From NCBI GenBank assembly GCA_028279405.1, contig JANQNU010000006.1, forward strand, positions 1-47,873: a DNA stretch of 47,873 nucleotides, given 5' to 3'. The notes beneath the pieces are model-generated. The model was given only the letters and a program-made list of their open reading frames with translations. It did no database searches and was not told the origin of the DNA. Below, in pieces: positions 1 to 7,859 of this stretch. Source of the DNA: Phycisphaerae bacterium. GTDB taxonomy: Bacteria; Planctomycetota; Phycisphaerae; UBA1845; Fen-1342. A program made the position numbers and the translations under genes. The first letter of the stretch is position 1. The number at the start of each line of letters is the position of its first letter.

Positions 1-1149
1 GGTGTCGGCGCCCCAGGTGATTTCCTGTGCGTAGCCGGTGGCATCCGGATGGAGGAAGATAGCGCCGCCTTTTCCTTGTCCGTCGTTTCCGCCGGTTCCT
101 CCCGTGGCGGTGTTCTTGGTGAAGGTGCAGTTGAAGAGCGTGAGCGTGCCGTTGCGCGCGAAGATGGCGCCGCCGAGCCCGGCTCCGCCTCCGCCGGCGT
201 TATTGGAATTGGAACCATCACCGCCAAACGTTCCGCCGTCGCCGCTGAAGCCGCTAAAGTCCCCGGATCCGAAGCCGCCTCCGCCGCCGCCGTAGCCTCC
301 GTCGCCGCCATCTCCTGCTGTGGCTCCGGTTCCGGCTCCCTCGCCTCCGCCTGCTCCTCCTCCTCCGAAGCCGCCGCTGGCCCCATTGGCGCCGGAGGAG
401 GGAGAGCCGTTCCCGCCCCCGCCTCCGGCGCCAGCGCCGCCGGCAGTTCCCGGGTCTCCTCCGGTGCCGGCAGCGCCGCCCAGGAATCCGCCGTCGCCGC
501 CATCCGTGCCTGCGGTCGTCGTGGAATTGACGGCGTCGGATCCGACACCGCCGCCGCCGCCGCCGCCACCGACGCCGGCTCCAAAACTAATACCGGCGTC
601 ACCGCCGATTACGTCGTTCCCGTCGAAGCGGACATCCTCGCAGCGTAGGGTGCCATCATTCATGAATACCGCAGCGCCCATTCCGGCGCCACCGCCGCCA
701 CGACCCCCGCCGCTCAGCGCGTTGGCGCCGTTCCCGCCTTTGGCGCGACAATTCTCAATCGAGAAGTCCTGGAAGATGACGTCGGTCGCGCCGCCCATGA
801 TGACGAACGCCCGGTAGGTGTCGACGCCGTCGATGGTGAGATCGTCGATACCGGGACCGATAATCGAAAGACTCTCGGTGATGTTCGGCAATCGGTTGGT
901 GAGCGTGATGGTGCCGGTGACGGAGAAGTTGATCGTGTCGGCGCCGGCGTTGCCGTTGGCGGCATTGATCGCGTCGCGCAAGGAGACGCCGCCGGTTCCG
1001 ATTCCGTCGTTCTCGTCCACCAGCGTGTCGACAGTGTATGTTGTTGCGGTGGTCGCAGCGGCCGTCAACGCGACGAGCCCCAGCGTGAGGACTTGGGATC
1101 GAAACAGCCGAGAAATTCCCTCGCCCACCCAGTGGACAAGAACGGTCAT
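1..1149 (-). CDS. Beta-helix surface protein with CSLREA-type N-terminus, partial
   Basis: Read on the minus strand from the ATG at 1149, the frame stays open to base 1 (383 codons), so only the N-terminal part is in the window. An export signal (SQVLTLGLVALTAAATTATT) precedes a CSLREA-like segment (TLVDENDGIGTGGVSLRDAI). Beta-helix units of the form GAGMGAAVFMNDGTLRCEDV and GAGLGGAIFARNGTLTLFN follow, with very Gly-rich linkers between them. The family consists of secreted or outer-surface parallel beta-helix proteins resembling polymorphic outer membrane proteins. Ligand and role are unknown. A purine-rich AGGAG lies just upstream of the start. The long Pro/Ala-rich open frames on the other strand are shadows of the GGC/GCC-rich codons. 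Confidence 0.85.
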   Translation of the reverse strand, partial: MTVLVHWVGEGISRLFRSQVLTLGLVALTAAATTATTYTVDTLVDENDGIGTGGVSLRDAINAANGNAGADTINFSVTGTITLTNRLPNITESLSIIGPGIDDLTIDGVDTYRAFVIMGGATDVIFQDFSIENCRAKGGNGANALSGGGRGGGGAGMGAAVFMNDGTLRCEDVRFDGNDVIGGDAGISFGAGVGGGGGGGGVGSDAVNSTTTAGTDGGDGGFLGGAAGTGGDPGTAGGAGAGGGGGNGSPSSGANGASGGFGGGGAGGGEGAGTGATAGDGGDGGYGGGGGGFGSGDFSGFSGDGGTFGGDGSNSNNAGGGGAGLGGAIFARNGTLTLFNCTFTKNTATGGTGGNDGQGKGGAIFLHPDATGYAQEITWGADT

Positions 1150-1394
1150 CGCTTGAACTCCTGAAAAAAGCGGCACGAGGTTTTCAGAGCATGCCGATTG
1201 GATCGGATGCCGGACTGGTATTGGTGCCGGACTGCTTCACCGAGTGCGCAATCTTGGCCGGGTGCCCGGTGTCATGCTGACGCGTAGCGTTCGGCATGCG
1301 TTGGGGGTGATTTGCTCAGGCACGTCGAGCGCTGCGCGTCGGCGTGGCACCCGCCCGTCAGTACAAGGGTGGGCAGGCGTCTCGCCCGCCATTG

Positions 1395-1419
1395 GCCGCT
1401 CGCTAGCGCTCGCGGCTCG
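1395..1419 (-). repeat. Dispersed 25-bp repeat (GAGCCGCGAGCGC...AGCGAGCGG type)
   Basis: This is an inverted copy of a 25-bp unit seen also at 15410-15434 and 44360-44384. It starts GAGCCGCGAGCGC and ends AGCGAGCGG followed by TC or CC. It lies in the 583-bp gene-free stretch 1150-1732, next to a copy of the phrase GGCGTCTCGCCCGCC that recurs near 11946, 44121 and 44321. I see no gene in this stretch, only repeats. Confidence 0.7.
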
Positions 1420-1460
1420 CATTGGCGCCCAACTGTCCCATGCGAACCGGCCCACCCGAA

Positions 1461-1485
1461 CGAGCCCCGAGCGCCAGCGAGGGGA
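1461..1485 (+). repeat. Half copy of the long inverted-repeat element
   Basis: This 25-bp unit, CGAGCCCCGAGCGC then AGCGAGGGGA, matches the left arm of the 73-bp elements at 15456-15528 and 44162-44234. The matching right arm is not found downstream, so this copy is solitary. A further shared phrase (CTTGC.AAGAAG.CGCACGAA) follows at about 1516-1537 and recurs at about 11701-11722. Confidence 0.65.
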
Positions 1486-1559
1486 TCTGTGGGCGTGGGA
1501 CAATAAACCCCGTCACTTGCCAAGAAGGCGCACGAAGGTGCTGTCCGACTAGTGTGGCG

Positions 1560-1580
1560 CCCCACCCTTCTAGGGTGGGG
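1560..1580. repeat. CCCCACCC hairpin repeat, copy 1
   Basis: This is a perfect 9-bp palindrome, CCCCACCCT, with loop TCT and arm AGGGTGGGG. It belongs to a family found at five other intergenic sites. Here it sits between two minus-strand genes. A second palindrome, CCCCAGGG/CCCTGGGG, follows at 1610-1630. Confidence 0.8.
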
Positions 1581-1609
1581 ACGTGTTTCGCGCAGCAAAT
1601 CAAGGTGTC

Positions 1610-1630
1610 CCCCAGGGCAGAACCCTGGGG
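1610..1630. repeat. Palindrome next to hairpin copy 1
   Basis: The arms CCCCAGGG and CCCTGGGG are separated by CAGAA. It resembles the CCCCACCC hairpin family in composition and position but has a different arm sequence. It may be a diverged member. Confidence 0.5.
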
Positions 1631-1732
1631 CACCAAAACATCTACCATCCGTGTCCAGAACGCCCGTCGATCGCGGTCCTCATGCGCCATCGTCGCGCGC
1701 TCCGGTCTCGTTCCGGACTGATGATGGCTGGA

Positions 1733-2920
1733 CTATTGGTCGGCGAGCGCGTCCGACACGTCGGTTGCCAGATCGCTCCGGAGCACCTCGCAACCAGTTT
1801 CGGTGATGATGACGACGTCTTCGATGCGCACGCCGAACTGGGCGGGAAGGTAGATTCCCGGTTCGATGGTGACGCAGGCGCCGCTGACGAGCGGCTCGTC
1901 GTTGCCGGCGTTGAGATAGGGCGGTTCGTGGCATTCGATGCCGATGCCGTGTCCGAGTCGGTGAAGGAAGTGTGGACCATAGCCGGCGTCGGTGATGATC
2001 CGCCGTGCGATGTGGTCGAGTTCGCGGCAAGTCGCGCCAGGTCGCGCCGCCTCGATGGCAGCTGCTTGCGCCGCGCGGACGATGCCGTAGACCCGCTGGG
2101 CTGTCTCAGACGGCGCACCCAGCGCGAAAGTCCGCGTGATATCGCTGAAATAGCCGTCGACGTTGACCACGCTGTCGACGACGACGAGGTCGCCGTCTTG
2201 CAAGACGCGTTCGCCGGTGGGGTTGTGGGGGACGGCGCCATTCGGGCCGGACTGGATCATCGGGTTCACGGTCAGTCCGCGTGGTGCGAACTGCTCGACG
2301 AGCGCGCGATGCACATCGATTTCGCGGACACCGGGTTCGAGCAGATCGCGGATTGCGAAGAAGAGTTGCTGACCAGCCTGTTGCGCGGCGCGGAGTCGGT
2401 TCAGTTCGTCGGCCGATTTCTGAATTCGCACAGTGCGAACAACGGACTCCGCGTTTTCAAATGTCACGCCGGGCATTGCCGCTCGAAACCGCTCGAACGC
2501 GTCCAGCCAGATGCGTCCGTCGCAGCCGAGTCGTTGCAGCCCCGGCGCCAGTTCGCGCAGCGCGTCCGCGAAGACCTGGTACGGGTCGTCCGTTTCCTGG
2601 CAGGTGACGATGCGCGCGTGTCGTTCAGCGCCGAGAACCGATGGCCGTTCGAAGGCCGGACACACAAGTAGTACCTGGCCGTCGTGCGTGACAGCGGCAC
2701 AAGTCAATCGGTCCCACGCGGCATGGGGTGTACCGGTGAACGCGAGCATGTTGGCGGGGTCGAACAACAGCAGCGCATCGAGCGACGCGTCGCGCAGTTG
2801 CCGCGCAAGCGCGTCGATGTTCCCTTGGACGATCGAGTCCGGTATCTGCCGCCCGACGGGTACCAATTGGCGATCTCCCAATGGAAGCGGCCGTCGACAA
2901 TGACGCCGAAAACGGCCCAT
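1733..2920 (-). CDS. M24-family metallopeptidase (Xaa-Pro aminopeptidase-like)
   Basis: This is a pita-bread-fold metallopeptidase that probably removes N-terminal residues preceding proline in the cytoplasm. Counting from the ATG at 2920, the two-metal ligands of family M24 are all present: Asp249 (VVVDSVV), Asp260 (FSDITRTF), His324 (HRLGHGIG), Glu353 (VTIEPGIY) and Glu367 (VRIEDVV). An N-terminal creatinase-like domain (DALLLFDPANMLAFTG) precedes the catalytic domain. The start is uncertain. The frame is open to an ATG at 2974, and a TTG at 2866 has the better ribosome-binding site (GGGAG). Family homology begins near the segment NIDALARQL. It is transcribed divergently from the secreted protein at 3139. 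The specific substrate cannot be read from sequence. Confidence 0.9.
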   Translation of the reverse strand: MGRFRRHCRRPLPLGDRQLVPVGRQIPDSIVQGNIDALARQLRDASLDALLLFDPANMLAFTGTPHAAWDRLTCAAVTHDGQVLLVCPAFERPSVLGAERHARIVTCQETDDPYQVFADALRELAPGLQRLGCDGRIWLDAFERFRAAMPGVTFENAESVVRTVRIQKSADELNRLRAAQQAGQQLFFAIRDLLEPGVREIDVHRALVEQFAPRGLTVNPMIQSGPNGAVPHNPTGERVLQDGDLVVVDSVVNVDGYFSDITRTFALGAPSETAQRVYGIVRAAQAAAIEAARPGATCRELDHIARRIITDAGYGPHFLHRLGHGIGIECHEPPYLNAGNDEPLVSGACVTIEPGIYLPAQFGVRIEDVVIITETGCEVLRSDLATDVSDALADQ

Positions 2921-3138
2921 GACGTTGTTGTCGTCGAGCGCAAGCGGACAAAATCGCCAGGCGCTCGAATCCATCCTAAGCCGTCGGATTCATGTGGCAA
3001 TTGGCGCTCGGTATGATTCCGGTTACACCTTCCGACAACCTGAAATCGACACGGGACCGGAATCGTGTTGATAATCCTAGAGGGCGAATGCCGGTCCCTG
3101 ACGACCGGTAGCGAGCGGCGTAACTGAGGTATGGACCG

Positions 3139-4833
3139 ATGATTCGAAACCGCGGCGCATGGATGTTCGTATTGCTTGTGTCCGGCATGCTCGGCACGGC
3201 CCGCGGTGCCGACGGCATCAAACGCGCGTTATCGCTCGTGCCCGATAATCCGTCGTTGGTGCTGGTGATTCCCTCCATCGAGCAGCTGGCAGCGAAGATT
3301 TCGACCTACGGTCGTGCCGCAGGTGCAGACGATGTGCGAATCGACCCGCAGTCCGTGCTCGAGCGCTTCGGACTTTCGGGGATCGAAGAGCTGGACCTGG
3401 CGGGTCCGATGGTGGTCGTGGTGCACCCGCATTCCGGGGAGGGCGTCATCTGTTGCCTGCGCAACGGCGGCGCTTTTGTTGAGAAGCGGTCCGGGAAACC
3501 GGGCCAGGTGATGACGGTTCAGCAACGCGGCATTACCTGTCGTGCCGCAGTTTCGGGGCGGATGCTGGTGATTTCCGAGGACGAGGAGTTCATTCGGTCG
3601 TCGCTCGTTTCCGACCGTCCCCTGAGCAAGCCGCTCGCGCGACTGGCCGACGGTGCCGACGCGGACCTGTTCTTGATCGCGAGTGCGGAGAACTGGAAGC
3701 CGTACCTGGACAACGTGATGATGCTGGCGCAAATGTCGATGCGCGCCGGTGCGATGCAGTACGGCGGCCAGATCGAAGCCGGCGTCGAATTCTGGAACGT
3801 GCTGTTCGAGGGGCTCGCGGTCGTCATTCGCGAGTTGGACGGCGTTTCACTCGCGATCGATGTCGACAAAGATCGCGTCACGGCGCGGGCGCGGGCTGAG
3901 TTTGTCGACGGTCGCGTGGTGGATTACCTCAAGGCGGTCAAGCCGGTGAAGGGCGTACCGCTCGATTCGCTACCCGCGACGGATTGTGCGGCGGCGTTCG
4001 GCGTCGACTGGCGGCTTCCCGAAGGCGGCAAGAACCTGCAAGTGCTGTTTTCGAATGCGATGATGCAAACCGCAGTGCAGGACAAGTTGTCGACCGAAGT
4101 ATTCGAACGCGTCAAAACGCTCAATGCCGAGATACAGCGCGACATCCACGGCATCACCGCGATGATCATCGCCCCCAAAAAGCCGGCGACAGGCGGCATG
4201 TGTGTCGTCGGGAGCTACCTGACGGACAAGCCGACCGCGGTGCGCAAGGCCATGAGCAAGATGCACGAGTTGAGTCCGGAGTTGATGAACGCTTATCTGA
4301 CGGGATCGGCGACGAGCGTGAAGCATGAGGTCGTCACCTTGGCCGGCATGCAGTGTGACGAGTATCGGTTTGATTTTGGCGGACTCGAGCCGCATCTGCT
4401 GGAGATGTTCAAACGGATTTACGGCGAGGATGCCGCTTTCATCATTGGGCAGCGCGACGAAGCAGTTGCGTATGCCATGGGACCGCAGCAACTGGCGCGC
4501 GACCAGTTGCTTCGCTTGCTGCAGGCCGACGATCGCATGGGGGCGCAGGCGCCGGTTCGAGCGGTGTTGGATGGGCTCTCGCCGAACCCGCAGTTCTGTG
4601 TGCTGGTGGATACCGGAAACTTCCTCGGGATGACCCTGGGATTCGCGCAGATGTTTTCGCCGATGCAGGCGATGCCGGCCTGGCAGTTCTCTGAACGACC
4701 AACGGCACTCGTGGCGCTCAACGGCTATCTGGAGCCGAACGCGATTCGGTTCGAGTTGAACCTTCCGGCCGCATCGGTCAAGGTGGTCACGCAGACAATC
4801 CTGGAGTTGCAGGTCCAGCAGGGACTCAAGTAG
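3139..4833 (+). CDS. Secreted protein of unknown function, DUF3352-like
   Basis: This 564-residue protein has a clear Sec signal peptide (MFVLLVSGMLGTARGA) cleaved around residue 23. The mature start, SLVPDNPSLVLVIPSIEQL, resembles the beginning of DUF3352-type proteins, in which a predicted value of a person-like 'bias' or barrier segment recurs across a long alpha/beta body. That family match is from memory and tentative. No catalytic motif, lipobox or membrane segment after the signal peptide is visible. It has no close co-directional partner. It is divergent from the M24 peptidase, and a terminator belonging to the opposite strand lies downstream. Periplasmic or surface location is inferred. 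Confidence 0.8.
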   Translation: MIRNRGAWMFVLLVSGMLGTARGADGIKRALSLVPDNPSLVLVIPSIEQLAAKISTYGRAAGADDVRIDPQSVLERFGLSGIEELDLAGPMVVVVHPHSGEGVICCLRNGGAFVEKRSGKPGQVMTVQQRGITCRAAVSGRMLVISEDEEFIRSSLVSDRPLSKPLARLADGADADLFLIASAENWKPYLDNVMMLAQMSMRAGAMQYGGQIEAGVEFWNVLFEGLAVVIRELDGVSLAIDVDKDRVTARARAEFVDGRVVDYLKAVKPVKGVPLDSLPATDCAAAFGVDWRLPEGGKNLQVLFSNAMMQTAVQDKLSTEVFERVKTLNAEIQRDIHGITAMIIAPKKPATGGMCVVGSYLTDKPTAVRKAMSKMHELSPELMNAYLTGSATSVKHEVVTLAGMQCDEYRFDFGGLEPHLLEMFKRIYGEDAAFIIGQRDEAVAYAMGPQQLARDQLLRLLQADDRMGAQAPVRAVLDGLSPNPQFCVLVDTGNFLGMTLGFAQMFSPMQAMPAWQFSERPTALVALNGYLEPNAIRFELNLPAASVKVVTQTILELQVQQGLK

Positions 4834-4901
4834 TCGTCAGTACCGCTCGTTCATCAGCGGGGCCAGGCGGGGGCCAGGCACTTGTTAGATTCAGGCAACA
4901 T

Positions 4902-4938
4902 AACAAAAGCGGCCCGACAGGGACGCTGTCGAGCCGCT
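4902..4938 (-). terminator. Rho-independent terminator for the two small ORFs
   Basis: Read on the minus strand, AGCGGCTCGACAG pairs with CTGTCGGGCCGCT with one mismatch and a 5-nt loop. TTTTGTTA follows directly. The hairpin lies 28 bp after the stop codon of the 43-residue ORF. This supports real transcription of the small ORFs. Confidence 0.75.
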
Positions 4939-4965
4939 GAAGAGCGCTGAGTGTGAGAAGTGGAA

Positions 4966-5097
4966 TCAGTGCGGCAACGGCTCGCCGAGGATCCAGGCGG
5001 CGATCGCTGTCACCAGCGCCACGTTCCATATCCAGGCGCCGGCTGCCACACACGCGCCGATCTTGCGTTCCCGGGGGGTGAACTCGCTGGCGGGCAT
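4966..5097 (-). CDS. Small membrane protein, 43 aa
   Basis: This short ORF begins with ATG at 5097 and encodes MPASEFTPRERKIGACVAAG followed by a hydrophobic helix (AWIWNVALVTAIAAWIL), ending in EPLPH. A strong Shine-Dalgarno sequence (GGAGGG) sits about 6 nt upstream, and the start is 2 nt after the stop of the preceding 30-residue ORF. A terminator follows. One membrane span with a charged N-terminal tail is predicted. I do not recognise the family. Candidates include a small accessory subunit of a membrane complex, but nothing in the neighbourhood names one. Confidence 0.6.
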   Translation of the reverse strand: MPASEFTPRERKIGACVAAGAWIWNVALVTAIAAWILGEPLPH

Positions 5098-5099
5098 CG

Positions 5100-5192
5100 T
5101 CAGCCCTCCACCCCGAGAATCACAAAGTCGACCATCCCATTCATGATGCGCCAGACTTCAGGCATGAACATGTTGAGTAGGAACGCAAACAT
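5100..5192 (-). CDS. Very small hydrophobic protein, 30 aa
   Basis: The ATG at 5192 gives a 30-residue product (MFAFLLNMFMPEVWRIMNGM, then VDFVILGVEG). A purine-rich GGAAGGAAG box lies about 13-20 nt upstream. The stop (5102-5100) is followed within 2 nt by the next ORF's ATG, and the two share a downstream terminator. The frame extends upstream to 5315, but that extension looks non-coding. The peptide is hydrophobic and Met-rich, with acidic residues in the second half. It could be a membrane micropeptide or a leader for the 43-residue ORF. Coding status is less certain than for its partner. Confidence 0.45.
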   Translation of the reverse strand: MFAFLLNMFMPEVWRIMNGMVDFVILGVEG

Positions 5193-5468
5193 AGGCAACC
5201 TCGCTTCCTTCCCATTACCAGGTAGGAAACCATTAACGCCGATATCAAGTTCGGCGGTTTTCCCACACTTCTTAAGTTTTCCATATTCACAGCCGAAAAG
5301 CACTATTCCGGCCACAACGAATCAGAATCCCACTTCTTGCGTTAACACCTTTTCACGAATAGACTTATGAGATCGTCCCGCCGCCGGACAACTTTTGCGC
5401 GATTGCTCGGTCCAGCACGCGGGGGCTGAATCTCGGACTGGGGCATCGGCAGGCAGGGGAGCACGACG
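5193..5468. other. AT-richer divergent intergenic region
   Basis: This gap of about 276 bp separates the small ORFs (minus) from the lipoprotein (plus). It is clearly richer in A/T than the surroundings and carries a short hairpin (CGCCGA...TCGGCG near 5235-5255). It presumably holds the promoters of both sides. I recognise no riboswitch or RNA gene. Confidence 0.4.
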
Positions 5469-6008
5469 ATGAGCATGCAAAAAGGACTATGTCGGTGGGT
5501 GGCAGCGGCGTTTGCCGTGATGACTGGTTTGGGCTGCAAGCAAGCCGACGACTGGCCAGAGCCTACGACGCCGGTGGTGTTTACGCGGCTGGTATGGGAG
5601 GTGGAAGGCGCCCGGCTCGGAAACTACGTATTAAGCTTCCCCCGCGAAGAGGCAGTGTCTGTGCGTTGGGTCAGAGGCACGACCGAATACACCAGAATGC
5701 TCGAAGTTACCGGATTGCAGATGGCGGCGCTGGAGAACGCGCTTGGGCGGACCCGCTTCCTTGAGCTACCGGAAGTGCTGGGAAAGCCTGTCCCGGACGC
5801 TGCCGTTCGACACATCAGGGTCCATACGGACGCCGGAATCAAGCCGGTCACGCTCTACTTCCCTGCCAACATCCAGGACCCTGATGAACGCTCGTCGGCG
5901 GCGCGATTCCTACGGATCTGGCTGCTCGGGCGCGACCTGCTCGGAGATCAACCCGAAGTCATCGATGACCGGCGGTGGTTGCGTAAGTATCTGTCCGATA
6001 ACGAATAA
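5469..6008 (+). CDS. Putative lipoprotein of unknown function
   Basis: This 179-residue protein starts MSMQKGLCRW with a hydrophobic N-terminus ending GLGC (Cys 23), which looks like a slightly irregular lipobox. A GGGGAG box lies upstream of the ATG. The body has mixed alpha/beta character (LLGRDLLGDQPEVIDDRRW near the C-terminus) with no recognisable domain or catalytic signature. It precedes the FHA/kinase block on the same strand by about 185 bp, so it may be independent. Envelope attachment is inferred from the lipobox only. Confidence 0.75.
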   Translation: MSMQKGLCRWVAAAFAVMTGLGCKQADDWPEPTTPVVFTRLVWEVEGARLGNYVLSFPREEAVSVRWVRGTTEYTRMLEVTGLQMAALENALGRTRFLELPEVLGKPVPDAAVRHIRVHTDAGIKPVTLYFPANIQDPDERSSAARFLRIWLLGRDLLGDQPEVIDDRRWLRKYLSDNE

Positions 6009-6192
6009 CGATCTATTTGGCCTAGTCGTGCCTTTCTTCGCGCGCGTCGCGGCGCTCGTCCGTGCCGGTATCCTTTCCTCAGCTTGGCTTTGACGCAAAT
6101 ATGCCCGATTGCGGGCAGAATACCCTTGTGAAGCGTCCGATCGATGGGTTCCCTTTCCGTGAATTGCCCATCTCGAGCACTGAGGATGATTG

Positions 6193-7770
6193 ATGTTTGG
6201 TCGCAACTATCTGCATACGCGAATCCGGGCGGCTGAAAAAGCGCTGGCGGCGGGACGTGTCGACGACGCGTTGGAGGCCGCGATGCGGCCGGACGTCCGG
6301 GCCAATCCCCGTGGGGAACAGCTCGCGCAACAGCTTCGACGACCGTTGCTGGCCCACGCTCGGCTGGAGGCCGAAGGCGGCAACTACGCTCGCGCGCTTG
6401 ATCGGCTCGACCAACTGGCCGCACTGGGGTTCGCGGACCCGGAGTCGAAGGCACTGCGGCAGCGCGTCCAACGCGAACTGGTCAGTCGACATCAGGACCG
6501 CGCGGCCTCGCGCGAGGCGTATGACCGCGCGGCGCGGAAGCTGAACGAAGGTCGGCTGGAGTCCGGACGCCATGAGATTCCGCGGGTACCCGACCCCGAG
6601 CAGCGCGAGTCCTTGCAGAACGAACTCGACATCCGGATGCGCCGCAGCGCCGAGCTGCTGGAGCAGGCCGGTCAGGCGTTGGATAACGGGGATCTGGCGA
6701 GCGCGGCGCGGGTCTGGCAGGAAGTGGTTTCGCGATACGGACGCACGACAGCGAGCGATCAGCTCGCGGCGCGCGTTGCTCGTCGGCTCCATGATGCACT
6801 GCAGGATGATCTGCGCAACGGCCAGCTCGATCGGTTGGTGGCACGCCAGGCGTCGGTCACGCCTTTGGTGCCGTTCCTGCCCGAACTGGGTCATCTGGAG
6901 CGGATCGTGCAGATGTGCGTGGGCGCAGGGCGGCAGCTCAGTTCGGGCGACTGGCCGGGCCTGCGGCAAACGCTGGTGCAGTTGCGGTCGGTGACCGGGG
7001 AAGCTGCGTGGGTCGACGAAACGCTCGACGCGCTGCGCAACATCCTGAACGAACAGGAGCGGCTGTTGATGTCGCCGATCGGTTTGATCGCGATGACCAA
7101 CCCCGCATCACAGGCTGAGGCGCTGACCCGCGGACCGGCGACGATCCCGTCTCCCGCCGCGGCGCCGGTGATGCGTCGGCCCGTCGGATCGGCCCCGTGG
7201 CACCTGATGGTCGACGGCGGTTCGAGCAGCATCCTGTTGATGTCGGGGCTCGTGCGGATCGGCCGTAGCGGCAGTGCCGCGGAGTCGGTCGACGTCGCGA
7301 TTCCGAGTGATCTGCAGCCGCACCATGCCGACATCTTGCGAGAAGGCGACGACTATTTTCTGCACGCGCATGCGCCGACCTGGGTCAACCGACAGCGCGT
7401 GACGCGGCACTTGCTGCGCGACGGCGACCGGATCACCTTTTCGCGCAATGCCAAACTGACTTTCAGCCGACCGGCGGCGCGCAGCGGATCGGCAGTGTTG
7501 CGCCTGTCGCATCGGTGCCGCCTGGCGCACGATGTGAGTGACGTCGTGCTGTTTCGAGATACGTGCCTGGTGGGACCGCAGCCCAGTTGTCATCTGCGGG
7601 CGCCCAGCGCCCAGAACCAGGTTGTGGTGTTCCATCGCGACGGCAAGCTTCTCGGTCGCGAAGCGCCGGCGGGCCGGCGCGGACACCTCGGCGACGCGCG
7701 ACCATTGGACGAGAATCGGTCGGCCGATTTCGGCGACCTGCGCATAACGCTGAAGCGCTACCTGCTGTAG
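6193..7770 (+). CDS. FHA-domain protein with helical-repeat N-terminus
   Basis: This protein of about 525 residues probably recognises phosphothreonine. The first 300 or so residues are Arg/Ala/Leu-rich helices that look like degenerate TPRs (AAEKALAAGRVDDALEAAM). From about residue 335 there is an FHA-type fold: LVRIGRSGSAAES, a following QPHHADI where the family has its S/H recognition loop, and WVNRQRV ... LRDGDRITF. A second FHA-like segment (FRDTCLVGPQPSCHL) occupies the C-terminus. No signal peptide or membrane helix is present. ATG 6193 was preferred to the TTG at 6190 because GAGG sits 8 nt upstream. The kinase gene begins 90 bp downstream, so this is a likely partner or substrate adaptor of that kinase. 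Confidence 0.85.
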   Translation: MFGRNYLHTRIRAAEKALAAGRVDDALEAAMRPDVRANPRGEQLAQQLRRPLLAHARLEAEGGNYARALDRLDQLAALGFADPESKALRQRVQRELVSRHQDRAASREAYDRAARKLNEGRLESGRHEIPRVPDPEQRESLQNELDIRMRRSAELLEQAGQALDNGDLASAARVWQEVVSRYGRTTASDQLAARVARRLHDALQDDLRNGQLDRLVARQASVTPLVPFLPELGHLERIVQMCVGAGRQLSSGDWPGLRQTLVQLRSVTGEAAWVDETLDALRNILNEQERLLMSPIGLIAMTNPASQAEALTRGPATIPSPAAAPVMRRPVGSAPWHLMVDGGSSSILLMSGLVRIGRSGSAAESVDVAIPSDLQPHHADILREGDDYFLHAHAPTWVNRQRVTRHLLRDGDRITFSRNAKLTFSRPAARSGSAVLRLSHRCRLAHDVSDVVLFRDTCLVGPQPSCHLRAPSAQNQVVVFHRDGKLLGREAPAGRRGHLGDARPLDENRSADFGDLRITLKRYLL

Positions 7771-7859
7771 TGCTTCCCGAGACGGTTGAGTTGAGGCAAG
7801 TTTGAATACGAAGTGATCACGCGGGCCGCGGCTCGCGAACGACCGGGTGGAGCAGGAAC

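Noticed and set aside
38..817. Long plus-strand Pro/Ala-rich and Ala/Val-rich open frames
   Set aside because: They are antisense shadows of the GGC/GCC-rich beta-helix gene on the minus strand, and their sequences are low-complexity.
1583..2671. 362-codon plus-strand frame
   Set aside because: It is antisense to the M24 metallopeptidase, whose motifs are complete; the translated product shows no motif.
4908..4938. Hairpin as terminator for the plus-strand gene ending at 4833
   Set aside because: The U-run follows the hairpin only on the minus strand.
5100..5315. 71-residue version of the small minus-strand ORF
   Set aside because: The extra N-terminal part looks non-coding. The internal ATG at 5192 has the purine-rich site.
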